A DNA stretch of 64,000 nucleotides from Clostridium beijerinckii HUN142 (GCF_000621745.1 NZ_KK211339.1:99803-163802), one strand, 5' to 3'; shown: positions 18,179 to 26,899, numbered from the stretch's first letter. Made by a program: numbers and translations. The notes: generated by a model from the sequence alone, not told the origin.

Positions 18179-18262
18179 GGGATTTCTGTTAGAGCTTGGT
18201 CTCGTGATAATAATGTTAGTGAAAAACAATCTTATTATTTAGAATACTTCGTTAAAATTTAA
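18179..18262 (+). pseudogene. IS66 TnpA-like remnant
   Basis: A 27-codon fragment reads GISVRAWSRDNNVSEKQSYY, matching the helix-turn-helix of IS66 family TnpA proteins (GxSVRxWCxENNVSexqYYYW). There is no start codon and no adjoining tnpB or tnpC. Confidence 0.5.
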
Positions 18263-18343
18263 ATAGAAAAATATCAAAGGGATCAAAGATTAACATGGCA
18301 AATTATCTTTAGTGACAGAAGTTAAAAAAACGATATAGCAAAA

Positions 18344-18386
18344 CAAGGCACTCTACGTTTAATTTACGTAAAGTGCCTTGTATATT
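18344..18386. terminator. Terminator-like hairpin
   Basis: CAAGGCACT-c-TACGT pairs with ACGTA-a-AGTGCCTTG, followed by TATATTTTAT. It lies in the 17875-18544 gap between the XRE and MarR genes. A second hairpin (GGTAGCATGT ... ACATGCTACC, 18477-18510) lies just past the MarR stop and may end that gene. Confidence 0.6.
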
Positions 18387-18544
18387 TTATTAATAAAATT
18401 CCATTGCTACAGTTATGTAGAATTATTATCATAAAGAGTATATGAAATCAAAATAGACGCACTTCGTTGGTGTCAGGTAGCATGTAAAAATTTTGTTTTC
18501 ACATGCTACCACCATTTACCTAAATAATACTGTTTTTTGCTCAA

Positions 18545-19063
18545 TTATTCCAACACTTCAGAAGAAATATTCGGAATTTGTACTCTTTCTTCAAATCCAT
18601 CCATTGGAACACCATCATAACTATATAGTTTTTTCAAAAGTTGCCATAGTGTTTCCAATTCTTCTTTACTGAAATCATTAAATATATCAGTCATAAAATT
18701 TTTCTTAACGTCCCTTGCATTTTTTGAAACAGAATTGATGCCAGCTTCTGTAATCATTACATTAACAGCTCTTTTATCCTTTTCTGATGGCACTACTGAT
18801 ATATAGTTTTTCTTATCAAGGCTTTTTATAATCCTTGTTGCATTCTGCTTAGTGGTGCCCAATTTACCTGCTATATTTATGATTGTAGCATCACCTTTAG
18901 GTATATGAAGTATTGCTAAAAGTGTCAACAGCTGCTTACTTGTTAGATCACCGCTGTAACTGTCCCCAGCAGTCTGAAGTTTGTTTGAAACCGCCATGAG
19001 ACTGGCATATGTCTGATCCATTATATACCTTAGTTCGTTCAATTCTTTGTTATCCAATTTCAA
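18545..19063 (-). CDS. MarR family transcriptional regulator
   Basis: A 172-aa winged-helix regulator. The MarR core is clear: LTLLAILHIPKGDATIINIAGKLGTTKQNATRIIKSLDKK as recognition helices and VVPSEKDKRAVNVMITEAG as the wing. It is divergent from the flavoprotein-hydrolase operon at 19201-20997. Two tandem copies of an imperfect dyad in the shared intergenic region are its probable operators, which implies repression of the operon and possibly of itself. Confidence 0.85.
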   Translation of the reverse strand: MKLDNKELNELRYIMDQTYASLMAVSNKLQTAGDSYSGDLTSKQLLTLLAILHIPKGDATIINIAGKLGTTKQNATRIIKSLDKKNYISVVPSEKDKRAVNVMITEAGINSVSKNARDVKKNFMTDIFNDFSKEELETLWQLLKKLYSYDGVPMDGFEERVQIPNISSEVLE

Positions 19064-19106
19064 TCCTCCCGATTAATATAGTTTATAAAAATATTATATC
19101 ACATAT

Positions 19107-19167
19107 AGACAATGCGTTGACAAATTAATTTTAAAGGTATATATTTAATTTTAGACAATGCGTTGAC
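19107..19167 (+). promoter_or_regulatory. Promoter with tandem MarR operator sites
   Basis: AGACAATGCGTTGAC occurs twice, at 19107-19121 and 19153-19167. Each contains the imperfect dyad GACAA-tgcg-TTGAC. The -35 TTGACA (19117-19122) lies in the first copy and the -10 TATATT (19140-19145) follows after exactly 17 bp; the second copy lies just downstream of the -10. Binding of the divergent MarR protein to both would block the promoter of 19201-20997. Confidence 0.75.
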
Positions 19168-19200
19168 TAAAATTAAAAAAGATTTTTAAGGAGAATAGAA

Positions 19201-19773
19201 ATGAGATTTATAACTATTATGGGAAGTCCAAAGAAAAACGGAAAAACTGATTTTACACTGTCACTATTCGAAGACCAGATGAGAAAAGCTGGCCATGAAA
19301 TTGAGAGAATTAATGTCATAGATATAAATATTAACGGTTGCAAAGAATGTTACGCCTGCACACATAAAAGTTCAGAACATGGATGTCCTCAAAAGGATGA
19401 TTGGGACATGGTATTTAAGAAAATGCTCGCTGCAGATGCTTTAATATATGCAACACCGCTTTTCTGCTATGGTATGAGCTCTCAACTTAAACCACTTACT
19501 GACAGACACTTCAGTCTAATGAATAAGGATCTGTTAAAAGGCAAACTTTCAGCACTACTAGTTACTAGCGGAGGTGAAGAAGCCAACAACGCGGATCTTC
19601 TTCAAACAATGTTTAGACGTGCTTTTGATATAAATGAAGGAGATAAATTCAAAACTACTGTCGTTGGGACTTACGTTGCAGAATGGAGCATAAAACCTGA
19701 CTTTGAAAAAAGAGCAGAAGCAGTTGCCGAAAAAATGTTTAATGACTTTAACTGTGCTATTTTGAGCAAATAA
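19201..19773 (+). CDS. NAD(P)H-dependent flavodoxin-family oxidoreductase
   Basis: A 190-aa FMN reductase: phosphate loop MGSPKKNGKTDFT, then IYATPLFCYGMSSQLKPLTDR as the second flavin segment. CKECYACTHKSSEHGC is a CX2CX2CX8C cluster, close to the iron-sulfur flavoprotein motif. It is the first gene of a two-gene operon with an alpha/beta hydrolase, 21 bases apart. AAGGAG precedes the start. It is controlled by the divergent MarR through the tandem dyads. The likely role is reductive detoxification of an aromatic or quinone compound that the hydrolase also handles; this is inferred from context. Confidence 0.8.
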   Translation: MRFITIMGSPKKNGKTDFTLSLFEDQMRKAGHEIERINVIDININGCKECYACTHKSSEHGCPQKDDWDMVFKKMLAADALIYATPLFCYGMSSQLKPLTDRHFSLMNKDLLKGKLSALLVTSGGEEANNADLLQTMFRRAFDINEGDKFKTTVVGTYVAEWSIKPDFEKRAEAVAEKMFNDFNCAILSK

Positions 19774-19794
19774 TTTTAGGGAGGTTAATACACT

Positions 19795-20997
19795 ATGAGT
19801 ATATTATTTAAAGATGACCAATTTGATTTCCAGGTACTAAGATTACTTGGTGAAACAGCCTATTGTGCAGCTGATATAGGAGAAGTTGTCTCTACAAGCA
19901 ATAGGATAACAGAAGGTGATTATGACAGTTGGTGTGATGAATGGACTAAAACTGCCGAAAGATTACATTGTATAGGCAACAAAGCCTTGGCGGAAGGTCA
20001 CTTAATAAGTGCCAAAAAGGCATATCTGCGTGCTTGTAACTATTACCGTACTGCAGAATTTTTCCTTCGTGAAAATCCAAATCCAGAAAAAATTGAAAAG
20101 CTATTTGACGCAAGCACAGAATGCTTTTCAAAGGTTATGGAGCTTAATAATCCGGTAATTAAGTCTGTTATGGTACCCTATGAAGGTACAACTCTGTCTG
20201 CCCATTATTATCAGATAAATGATACAAATGAGACAAATCCAGTTCTGATACTTTTAACAGGATTTGACGGTACAAAGGAAGAATTTTATGGACTAGCTAT
20301 GACAGCCCTTGAACATGGAATGAACTGTCTTGCTATAGAAGGTCCTGGACAAGGTGAAGTTGTTAAAAAGCAGCATTTATATTTCAGAGCTGACTATGAA
20401 ACTATTGTTACCCCTGCTGTAGATTACCTCCTTGCGAATGAATCAATAGACCCGGAAAAGATAGTTCTATGGGGTGAAAGTTTTGGAGGATACCTCGCAC
20501 CAAGAGCAGCAGCTTTTGAACATCGTCTTGCTGCATGTATAGCAAATAGTGGAATCTACGATTTCCTTGGAGGCGGAATAAAGGGCCTTGGTTTAACAAG
20601 AGAACAGATACTCACCATTGCTGAAAAAGACCCTGAAACTCTTAATAATAAGCTGTATCAGATTACGAAAAAAAGTCCTGAATTCCGATGGAAGATATCT
20701 CAAGGCATGTATGTATTCGGATGTAGCACTCCAGCAGAATTTGTTATAGCTGCAGGAAAATATCTAATGAAAGGCATTGCAGAAAATATAAAATGCCCGA
20801 CACTGGTTGTTGATACAGATGAGGACGGACTTATTGATTCACAGGCCAAGCCACTTTATGATGCTCTCACTTGCAGAAAGGATTATATGCTCTTTACAGG
20901 AAAAGAAGGTGCAGGAGCACACTGTCAGTGCGGTGCAAAACTTATTGGCAACGAGAGAATTTTCAGCTGGATAGAAGATATTCTTTCCGCAAAGTAA
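19795..20997 (+). CDS. FrsA/DHPON-hydrolase-like alpha/beta hydrolase
   Basis: A 400-aa enzyme with an N-terminal helical segment (about 1-125, including ISAKKAYLRACNYYRTAEFFL) and a C-terminal alpha/beta hydrolase fold. This is the architecture of the FrsA/DUF1100 group that includes 2,6-dihydroxypseudooxynicotine C-C hydrolase. The catalytic residues can be assigned: nucleophile Ser in WGESFGGY, Asp in VVDTDEDGL and His in GAGAHCQCG. The start has GGGAGG eight bases upstream. It is co-transcribed with the flavoprotein at 19201. The substrate is unknown; related enzymes cleave C-C bonds or esters of aromatic ketones. Confidence 0.8.
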   Translation: MSILFKDDQFDFQVLRLLGETAYCAADIGEVVSTSNRITEGDYDSWCDEWTKTAERLHCIGNKALAEGHLISAKKAYLRACNYYRTAEFFLRENPNPEKIEKLFDASTECFSKVMELNNPVIKSVMVPYEGTTLSAHYYQINDTNETNPVLILLTGFDGTKEEFYGLAMTALEHGMNCLAIEGPGQGEVVKKQHLYFRADYETIVTPAVDYLLANESIDPEKIVLWGESFGGYLAPRAAAFEHRLAACIANSGIYDFLGGGIKGLGLTREQILTIAEKDPETLNNKLYQITKKSPEFRWKISQGMYVFGCSTPAEFVIAAGKYLMKGIAENIKCPTLVVDTDEDGLIDSQAKPLYDALTCRKDYMLFTGKEGAGAHCQCGAKLIGNERIFSWIEDILSAK

Positions 20998-21089
20998 TAA
21001 GTCTCTCTAGCCTTCGTTAAATAGTTATATGTATCAACTGGGTGTTTATATATGGGTAGTTAACTCTGGACATGTACTTTGAGGTCAAC

Positions 21090-21380
21090 ATGGGTTTTTA
21101 TATCAATCCATTCATAGCAGTATTATTTGGTGTTGTTATTTTTAAAGAGAAGTTAATCCCTTTAAAAATAACAGCACTTATTTTTTTTGAAAATGGAGAG
21201 GTAAGATTGTTTGATATGAGCTCATATTTAGAAAAAGGTATATTTAGAGAATTAAAAGATTTATCTTTATTCAAATCTGCGGGAGTTAGTTTTGACACAG
21301 TGGAATGGGAGAACGAGGATGATATAGACCTGAAACACTATATGAAGATAGTGTTCCTTATAGCGCTAATTATTAGTGGA
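21090..21380 (+). pseudogene. Chimeric remnant: EamA-transporter tail joined to DUF2442
   Basis: One open frame joins two unrelated fragments. YINPFIAVLFGVVIFKEKL is the last transmembrane region of an EamA/RarD-type drug/metabolite transporter. It is followed by FENGEVRLFDMSSYLEKGIFRELKD and the end SFDTVEWENEDDIDL of a DUF2442 protein lacking its start. The frame then runs into hydrophobic noise and directly into an R1 repeat (21375), whose sequence supplies the last residues. It is most likely two decayed genes fused by deletion and not a functional protein. Confidence 0.6.
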
Positions 21381-21452
21381 TTTCAAAGGTCACGCTTCGC
21401 CTCCACTATGAAACCCACGAAAATCTAAAATTTGGATTTTCGTGGTTTTTTT
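21375..21452. repeat. R1 dispersed repeat, copy B (with terminator)
   Basis: AGTGGATTTCAAAGGTCACG and CTTCGCCTCCACT match the R1 left hairpin. The right hairpin has different sequence (CCACGAAAATC / GATTTTCGTGG) but the same position and T-tract, so the terminator-like structure is kept while its sequence is replaced. Confidence 0.8.
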
Positions 21453-21682
21453 GTTTTATACAGGCAAATTAGAAATTCGTTTGGGATAATAAATGGAGTT
21501 GTGTATATAAGAATTAGTTATATCGTACGCTGTAATGATATAATTTTTATAATAATTAAATTGGAATTAGATTACAAAGTTTTAATTGAGGAAGAGTATA
21601 AAGAAATCTGTCAATAGAAAGCATTTAAAGATAGGACAAACGATCAAAAATTATTTATGATAAAACAGAGGGGAATAGGTTT

Positions 21683-22543
21683 ATGGATTGGCTTAATGCA
21701 ATGAAAGATGCAGTGGAATATATAGAGGAGCACATTACAGAAAAAATTGATATTGAAAAAGTAGCTAAAATTGCTTTATCATCTACATTTCACTTTCAGC
21801 GGATGTACCATATGATAACTGGTGTTACATTAGCTGAATACATAAGGAGGAGAAGGCTTACATTAGCTGCACAGGATATAATATCTGGAGAAAAAATAAT
21901 AAACGTAGCCTACAAGTATAGTTATGAAACTCCTGAAGCGTTTACAAAAGCTTTTGGGAAAATGTATGGAATAAGTCCATCAGCAGCACGCAAGTCAGGG
22001 GTAAGTCTAAAAGCATATCCTAAATTATCCTTTCATATTTCAATAAAAGGAGATAAAGATATGAATTATAGAATTTTTGATAAAGGAAGTTTTACAGTAA
22101 TAGGGAAGCAAAGAAAAATAACAATGGCTGATGAAAAAAACTTTAAACAAGTTCCAGAATTTTGGCAGGACTGTATGGAGGATGGCTCATATGATTGGCT
22201 TACATCAAAAGCAGGTAAGCTTGGTATATTAGGAGTATCTAAAGATTTTGATAAATATAAGGATGAATTTAATTATATGATAGCAATTGAGGAAATTCAG
22301 GGTACTATTCCAAAAGGATATGTTTCGACAGTCATACCAGCTGCAACATGGGCTACATTTGAATCAGTAGGGCAAATGCCTGAAGCAGCACATAATCTTC
22401 TTAGAAGAATATATTCAGAGTGGATGCCTTCAATGGGATATGAGCATGATTGTGCACCAGACATGGATGTTTTACCTATAGGTGATACATCTGCTAATGA
22501 TTATAGGTGTGAAATCTGGATACCTATTAAGAGAAATAAGTAA
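21683..22543 (+). CDS. AraC family regulator with GyrI-like domain
   Basis: A 286-aa protein. Residues 8-105 carry the two AraC helix-turn-helix motifs (IDIEKVAKIALSSTFHFQRMY; INVAYKYSYETPEAFTKAFGKMYGISPS). Residues 125-284 form a GyrI-like/SOUL-type effector-binding domain with the characteristic ending DYRCEIWIPIK. This is the Rob/MtaN-like layout of multidrug-binding regulators. GAGGGGA precedes the start. It is followed, 81 bases on, by an alpha/beta hydrolase in the same direction, which may be part of its regulon. Confidence 0.85.
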   Translation: MDWLNAMKDAVEYIEEHITEKIDIEKVAKIALSSTFHFQRMYHMITGVTLAEYIRRRRLTLAAQDIISGEKIINVAYKYSYETPEAFTKAFGKMYGISPSAARKSGVSLKAYPKLSFHISIKGDKDMNYRIFDKGSFTVIGKQRKITMADEKNFKQVPEFWQDCMEDGSYDWLTSKAGKLGILGVSKDFDKYKDEFNYMIAIEEIQGTIPKGYVSTVIPAATWATFESVGQMPEAAHNLLRRIYSEWMPSMGYEHDCAPDMDVLPIGDTSANDYRCEIWIPIKRNK

Positions 22544-22624
22544 TTTAAATGATAATTAGATTTTACATGATTATAGATATATAACTAGTGTATGATAGTA
22601 ATATTTTAAGAAGGGAAAAATAAT

Positions 22625-23434
22625 ATGTTAAGTTTTGAAGAAATTTTAAAAAAAGAGATAGTTTATAAAATTGATGATATTGAAAATGTTAATATACAAA
22701 AAAGTATAATTTATAAATCTACAAATAAAGAAGAACTATTAATGGATTTATATACTCCTTTTAGTAATGATAAAAAAGAGAAATTACCTGTAGTAATTCT
22801 AGTGCATGGAGAAGCTGCGTCTGTAAATTTTAAGGAGACAGGGCAGTATATTTCTTATGGGAAGTTACTAGCGTCTTTTGGATTAAGTGCAGTGAATTTT
22901 AATCATAAGGTTTTAGCTGAAGGCTTTAATATTAAGGAAGTTATTAGTGATATGGATTCACTTATTATTTATTTAGTAGAAAATGCTGATAAGTTAAAGA
23001 TAGATAAAAATAAAATTGCTATTTGGTGTTTTTCTGGTGGTGTTCCATTTGGTTTATATACAGGAATGAGTAATTATTTTAATTATATTAAAGGTATTAT
23101 TGCTTATTATGGTTTTGGAGATTTTACATCTTTAGGAGAATTTCTTCAGCTTAATATATCAAAAGAAGATGCAAAGAGGTATTCACCAATAAATCTTATA
23201 GATGAAAATGCAAGTAGAATTCCACCATTATTTATTGCAAGAGCAGGACTTGATAATCAAATAATTAATGAATCAATAGATGAGTTTATTACAAAAGGAT
23301 TGAAAAATAATTTAACTATTGATATCTTTAATCATTCTACAGGTGGACATGCATTTGATTTATTTAATGATAATGATAGAACACATGAAATAATAGCAGA
23401 ATCATTAGAATTTTTAAGAAAGCATTTGAAATAA
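22625..23434 (+). CDS. Alpha/beta hydrolase (esterase/DLH-like)
   Basis: A 269-aa cytoplasmic hydrolase. VVILVHGEAA is the oxyanion-hole strand, WCFSGGVPFG holds the nucleophile Ser, RAGLDNQI the acid and STGGHAFD the catalytic His. The overall length and the MDLYTP start suit the BD-FAE/dienelactone-hydrolase-like group. GAAGGG lies nine bases before the ATG. The substrate is unknown; it may respond to the upstream AraC protein. Confidence 0.75.
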   Translation: MLSFEEILKKEIVYKIDDIENVNIQKSIIYKSTNKEELLMDLYTPFSNDKKEKLPVVILVHGEAASVNFKETGQYISYGKLLASFGLSAVNFNHKVLAEGFNIKEVISDMDSLIIYLVENADKLKIDKNKIAIWCFSGGVPFGLYTGMSNYFNYIKGIIAYYGFGDFTSLGEFLQLNISKEDAKRYSPINLIDENASRIPPLFIARAGLDNQIINESIDEFITKGLKNNLTIDIFNHSTGGHAFDLFNDNDRTHEIIAESLEFLRKHLK

Positions 23435-23468
23435 TAAATGAAATATTATTAATAAGAACATAATTTAT

Positions 23469-23501
23469 GGTGGATTTCAAAGGTCACGCTTCGCCTCCAC
23501 C
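23469..23501. repeat. R1 repeat, copy C (left hairpin only)
   Basis: GGTGGATTTCAAAGG ... CTTCGCCTCCACC, a perfect 6-bp closing stem. The element is truncated after its first hairpin, exactly where an R2 repeat begins. Confidence 0.8.
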
Positions 23502-23665
23502 AAATAAGAACTAGAATTTTAATACAATGCAAAGCCACTGATTTCAGTGTTTTCTAGGATAAACCTTAATAGAAATTTTTAGTTTTAGATAGTAAATTTA
23601 TAGATTTCTATATTGTACATGCACACCCCTAATGTTTTTGGAATTAGGGATGTGCATTTTTAAGT
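23501..23665. repeat. R2 dispersed repeat, copy 1
   Basis: About 165 nt beginning CAAATAAGAACTAGAATTTT, containing AAAGCCACTGATTTCAGTG and ending in a strong terminator-like hairpin (TGCACACCCCTAAT ... ATTAGGGaTGTGCA, then TTTTT). It is similar over its full length to 26181-26353 and in part to 54876-54926. Confidence 0.75.
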
Positions 23666-23911
23666 TTGGGTGTGCACATTTTGGCGATAATGGCTAAATA
23701 TGTTTGAATATAAAATAGAATATGGTAAAATGCTACTATAAGTTAAACTAATACAAGTAGCAAGTAAGTAATAACTAGCGAATTTGTTAACATAACTGGT
23801 AATGATTTTTTATTTAAGAAAATGTTGATATTTACCAATATATCTCACGCTGAGACGGTAGTAAAGATGTCACGAAAAGATAAATAAAAATATGTAAAGC
23901 ACTGATAAATA

Positions 23912-23984
23912 AAGGGTTTCCAGAATATAAGTAATGCTGCTAGTTTTATGGTGGTATATTTCTGACTCGGAAATCCTTTTTTGC
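23912..23984 (+). terminator. Long hairpin with T-tract (possible small RNA 3' end)
   Basis: The arms AAGGGTTTCC-AGAATATA and TATATTTCT-GGAAATCC enclose about 25 nt and are followed by TTTTTT. No gene ends here: the last stop is at 23434. It could end an untranslated transcript from 23700-23900. The rest of 23666-24074 shows nothing else. Confidence 0.45.
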
Positions 23985-24144
23985 GTTGAAAGGAAATGCG
24001 TCAACTATAAAAATGTGCGTAGGGTTGAGTAGAGTGGTTAGATAACAAGTAGGTTGTGGAGATAAAATACCCTTAAGCCCCAAAATTGATTTGGACAATT
24101 GCCTATACATTTATTATAATGTAGAAAGTTATTGGAGGTAAGTC

Positions 24145-24306
24145 ATGAGAGGAAGAACTTATACAAAGGAATTAAAAGAAGAAATATTAACAGAAGTAAC
24201 AAATGAAAATGATCAGCTAAAAAAGATTCTTGGAGAAAAGGACCTAAAGATAGCAATACTTAGAGACTTAATAAAAAAATCAAACCCTCAATTAAAGATA
24301 AAGTAG
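24145..24306 (+). pseudogene. IS3 OrfA, internally deleted
   Basis: A 53-codon frame opening MRGRTYTKELKEEIL, as in IS3 OrfA, but continuing straight into the C-terminal leucine-zipper region (ENDQLKKILGEKDLKIAILRDLI). The helix-turn-helix between them is missing. GGAGG precedes the start. Confidence 0.65.
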
Positions 24307-24339
24307 AAATAGCTAAAAAATATATAGTGCAAAGATATA

Positions 24340-24774
24340 ATGCAGTTTTTGTTTTATAAAGTAGTTAAACTTGGTAGGTCAACATATTACTATAATTTAA
24401 GTGTAGAAGGCAAAGAAAAGGTTAAACCTAAAGTCGGTAAGCCTAAGGGGTACAGCTTAAACATTGTAACTAGTTCAAATAAGATTTGGGAAATGGATAT
24501 AAAATATGGTTGTATTCATGGTGAGGATAAATTCTTCTACAATATAAACGTTATTGATATTTTTGATAGAAACATCATTGATTATCATATGGGACTTCAT
24601 TGCGAAGCTAAAGATGCGGCAGCATTGCTGAGAAAGTGCCTAATACGTAGAAACTTATTAATCCATGGAGTTTTATAACAATAGAAGGATTCATTCAAGT
24701 ATAAGGTTTATGTCACCAAATGAATTTTATGGCCTTTATTTTAGAGAAAATATAACTAATATTGAAATAAGTGT
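24340..24774 (+). pseudogene. IS3 OrfB (DDE transposase) fragments
   Basis: The first part carries WEMDIKYG (first catalytic Asp) through DIFDRNIIDYHMG. After a deletion and frame change near 24660 the C-terminal signature EFYNNRRIHSS...SPNEFY appears, then a stop at 24776. The second Asp and the Glu of the DDE triad are gone, so the transposase is inactive. Confidence 0.7.
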
Positions 24775-24865
24775 CTAAATCTAAAAAAATTAAAGAATTT
24801 ATTAGGTTTTGTCCAAAACGAAGGGGTTAATCCGATAAGACTATTAAAATCAAGGAGGATTTTCT

Positions 24866-25876
24866 ATGAAAAAAGAAATCAACTCGTCCAACGAGACGAT
24901 TAATAAAAATCAAAAGGTTACGGCTTCTGCAATTCTTGAAAAAGATATGGGTACATCAATTCGGGGCGAAAATTCAATGCCTTCAGTACGTATTAAATGG
25001 AATGGTTATGCTTTCAATGAGATTAAACTTCCAAATGGTAAAAATATTGTTATAGATCCTTACTATCACAATGTAGATAATAAATATATACTTGACAAAA
25101 CAAAGACTGCTGCTGATATTGTTGATGGTTGTGATTATGTACTATTTACACATACTCACTTTGATCATAGCCAAGACTTTCCATATATACTGAAGAAATA
25201 CCCAAGGGTGCCAGTCGTCATGCCTGAATCAGCTATAAGATCCTTTAACTATGTCTATGAGATCATGAGTTCAAATTATAATGTTCAAGGTGTTTCACAC
25301 AATGATAAACTTGAATTTCCTGATTTCACACTTGAAACCTTCTTGGGCAAGCACACGACTAGAAAGACTATATCTAAAGACCCTAAAACTATTTCAATTT
25401 ATTTCAACAAAGATGGGCAATTTGATCCTTTTATGTTTGAATTTTTCGAGACAGGCACTATTTTATTGAACTATAAAATAACCACAAAAGAAGGTTTTAC
25501 TATACTTATTTGGGGTGGACAAGTACCATCAGAATATAGAAAATATAATTATTTAGGAACTAATCCTGATTTAATGTTCTATCAAATGGCTGCTAATAAT
25601 CTAGGTGATGGAGCAACATTGAATACTGGCAATAGAGAAAATCCAGTAGCTACTATGCTTGGAGATTTCATAGCTTCAGTTAATCCTAAAGCAGCTGTGC
25701 CTTATCATCAAGAAAAATTTAGTATGAGTGATCTTAACTCTATTGCTGAGCAATGTGCTGAACGAGGAAACTTGAAAGGAACGACAACTAGTTTTGTTTC
25801 ACCAGAAACTCATAAGTGGTATCTCTTCGCTAAAGATTCATCTAATAATGTAACTGTCACTTCCGTAGAAAAATAG
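24866..25876 (+). CDS. MBL-fold metallo-hydrolase (UlaG-like)
   Basis: A 336-aa protein. THTHFDHSQDF is the metal-binding HxHxDH motif, and the later GGQVPSEYRKYN and the C-terminal PYHQEKF supply the remaining ligands of the lactonase/UlaG-type group. The N-terminal 40 residues are polar, without a signal peptide. A perfect AAGGAGG precedes the ATG, only 38 bases after the right end of the deleted IS3 element, so the native promoter may have been displaced. The substrate cannot be deduced. Confidence 0.75.
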   Translation: MKKEINSSNETINKNQKVTASAILEKDMGTSIRGENSMPSVRIKWNGYAFNEIKLPNGKNIVIDPYYHNVDNKYILDKTKTAADIVDGCDYVLFTHTHFDHSQDFPYILKKYPRVPVVMPESAIRSFNYVYEIMSSNYNVQGVSHNDKLEFPDFTLETFLGKHTTRKTISKDPKTISIYFNKDGQFDPFMFEFFETGTILLNYKITTKEGFTILIWGGQVPSEYRKYNYLGTNPDLMFYQMAANNLGDGATLNTGNRENPVATMLGDFIASVNPKAAVPYHQEKFSMSDLNSIAEQCAERGNLKGTTTSFVSPETHKWYLFAKDSSNNVTVTSVEK

Positions 25877-25943
25877 AAGCTATTTATTAATTAACGAAAA
25901 AATATAAATATCTCTAATGTAAATTTTATTGTGACTTTGTGAC

Positions 25944-25982
25944 GCCGTAGCACTGAAAATTTGTGCATGGCTCTTTTTTTAT
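25944..25982 (+). terminator. Probable terminator of the MBL-fold gene
   Basis: GCC-gta-GCAC pairs with GTGC-at-GGC around an 8-9 base loop, followed by CTCTTTTTTT. Confidence 0.55.
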
Positions 25983-26180
25983 ATTTGAGAAAAAATTATT
26001 TAAATAAATAATTTAATTCGTGTAATAATATCATCTTACTGCCAAAACACACTTAGTATTAGGAAATATATCAGTATAAGGTATGCACCTTTTAGCATAA
26101 TTCATATACAATTTAGCGATATTAAAATCAATAACTCCATTAAAAACTCGCTAAATTGTATCAATATTTAAGTCATTAGA

Positions 26181-26353
26181 CAAATAAGAACTAGAATTTT
26201 GATACAATGCAAAGCCACTGATTTCAGTGGATTTCAGTGTTTTATAGGAAAAACTGTGGTAGAAAATTTTGAGTTTTTAGATTAAATTTATAGAATTTTA
26301 TGTTGGACATGCACACCACTGATTCTTTTTGAGTTAGGGGTGTGCATTTTTTG
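26181..26353. repeat. R2 dispersed repeat, copy 2
   Basis: CAAATAAGAACTAGAATTTT opens the copy. It holds AAAGCCACTGATTTCAGTGG and ends in a hairpin TGCACACC ... GGTGTGCA with a T-run. Compared with copy 1 it has a short insertion, a duplicated ATTTCAGTG. The closing stem is kept although its inner part differs. Confidence 0.75.
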
Positions 26354-26560
26354 TTGGCGGTATATCTTTTGGTAGAAATAATATTTACAAAAAATATTGT
26401 TTTAAAATGTCATTAGTATTGATTCAAAGTGAAATTTTTATTTTAAGAAGCTATATGGTAAGTTATAGTTAAAATAAAAGATGATAAGAACGGATTGTAT
26501 AAAATAGAAATGCAAATTAAGAATAAGATTCTAGTATTTGATATAAAGGAGTTGATTCAA

Positions 26561-26806
26561 ATGAAATGGCAAGAAGTTAGAGAAATGTATCCAAATCAAT
26601 TTGTTAAATTTGAAATTGTGGAATATCATGAAGATGAGAAAACTAAATATGTTGATGAAGTTGCAATTATAAAAGCAATAAAAGACGGCAGAGAAGCTAT
26701 GAAGGAATTTACAAAATGTAAAAATGGTCAACTTGTGTATAGTACAGAAAATGAAAGCATTGTTATAGAGAAAATTAAACATATTGGAATTAGAAGGAGT
26801 ATATAA
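26561..26806 (+). CDS. Small protein of unknown family (81 aa)
   Basis: The start at 26561 (MKWQEVREMYPNQ) is chosen because AAGGAG lies nine bases upstream; the longer frame from 26495 has none. The protein is acidic and alpha/beta, with EVAIIKAIKDGREAMKEF as its central helix. Its stop overlaps the start of the following truncated gene (TAATG), so the two were an operon. I recall similar small proteins preceding retropepsin-like proteases in Firmicutes, but that is weak evidence, and the function is unknown. Confidence 0.55.
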   Translation: MKWQEVREMYPNQFVKFEIVEYHEDEKTKYVDEVAIIKAIKDGREAMKEFTKCKNGQLVYSTENESIVIEKIKHIGIRRSI

Positions 26807-26898
26807 TGAAAACAAAAATACAAATAAAAAATGGATTACTATATACTTCTATAAAATTAATACATGAAGGAAATTATGTTATTTATAATATTAGTTAA
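26806..26898 (+). pseudogene. Truncated retropepsin-like aspartyl protease gene start
   Basis: Thirty codons, MKTKIQIKNGLLYTSIKLIHEGN.., resemble the first beta strands of clan AA aspartyl proteases of Firmicutes, before the DTG active site. The frame stops at 26898, two bases before an R1 repeat. The catalytic part is absent. It overlaps the upstream gene by one base. Confidence 0.45.
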
Positions 26899-26899
26899 T

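Larger units (their letters stand above)
24075..24828 (+). mobile_element. Internally deleted IS3-family element
   Basis: The ends form imperfect inverted repeats: AAGCCCC...TTTGGACAATTGCC on the left, and the complement of the right end reads AACCCC...TTTTGGACAAAACC. The element is only about 754 bp where IS3 members are 1.2-1.5 kb. OrfA has lost its helix-turn-helix middle and OrfB has lost most of its catalytic domain. It inserted just upstream of the MBL-fold gene at 24866. Confidence 0.75.

Noticed and set aside
21432-21617. 61-aa ORF after R1 copy B
   Set aside because: It begins within the R1 terminator hairpin, has no ribosome-binding site and resembles no family.
24306-24345. Normal programmed -1 frameshift between IS3 OrfA and OrfB
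   Set aside because: Both ORFs lack essential internal segments, so no functional fusion could be made.
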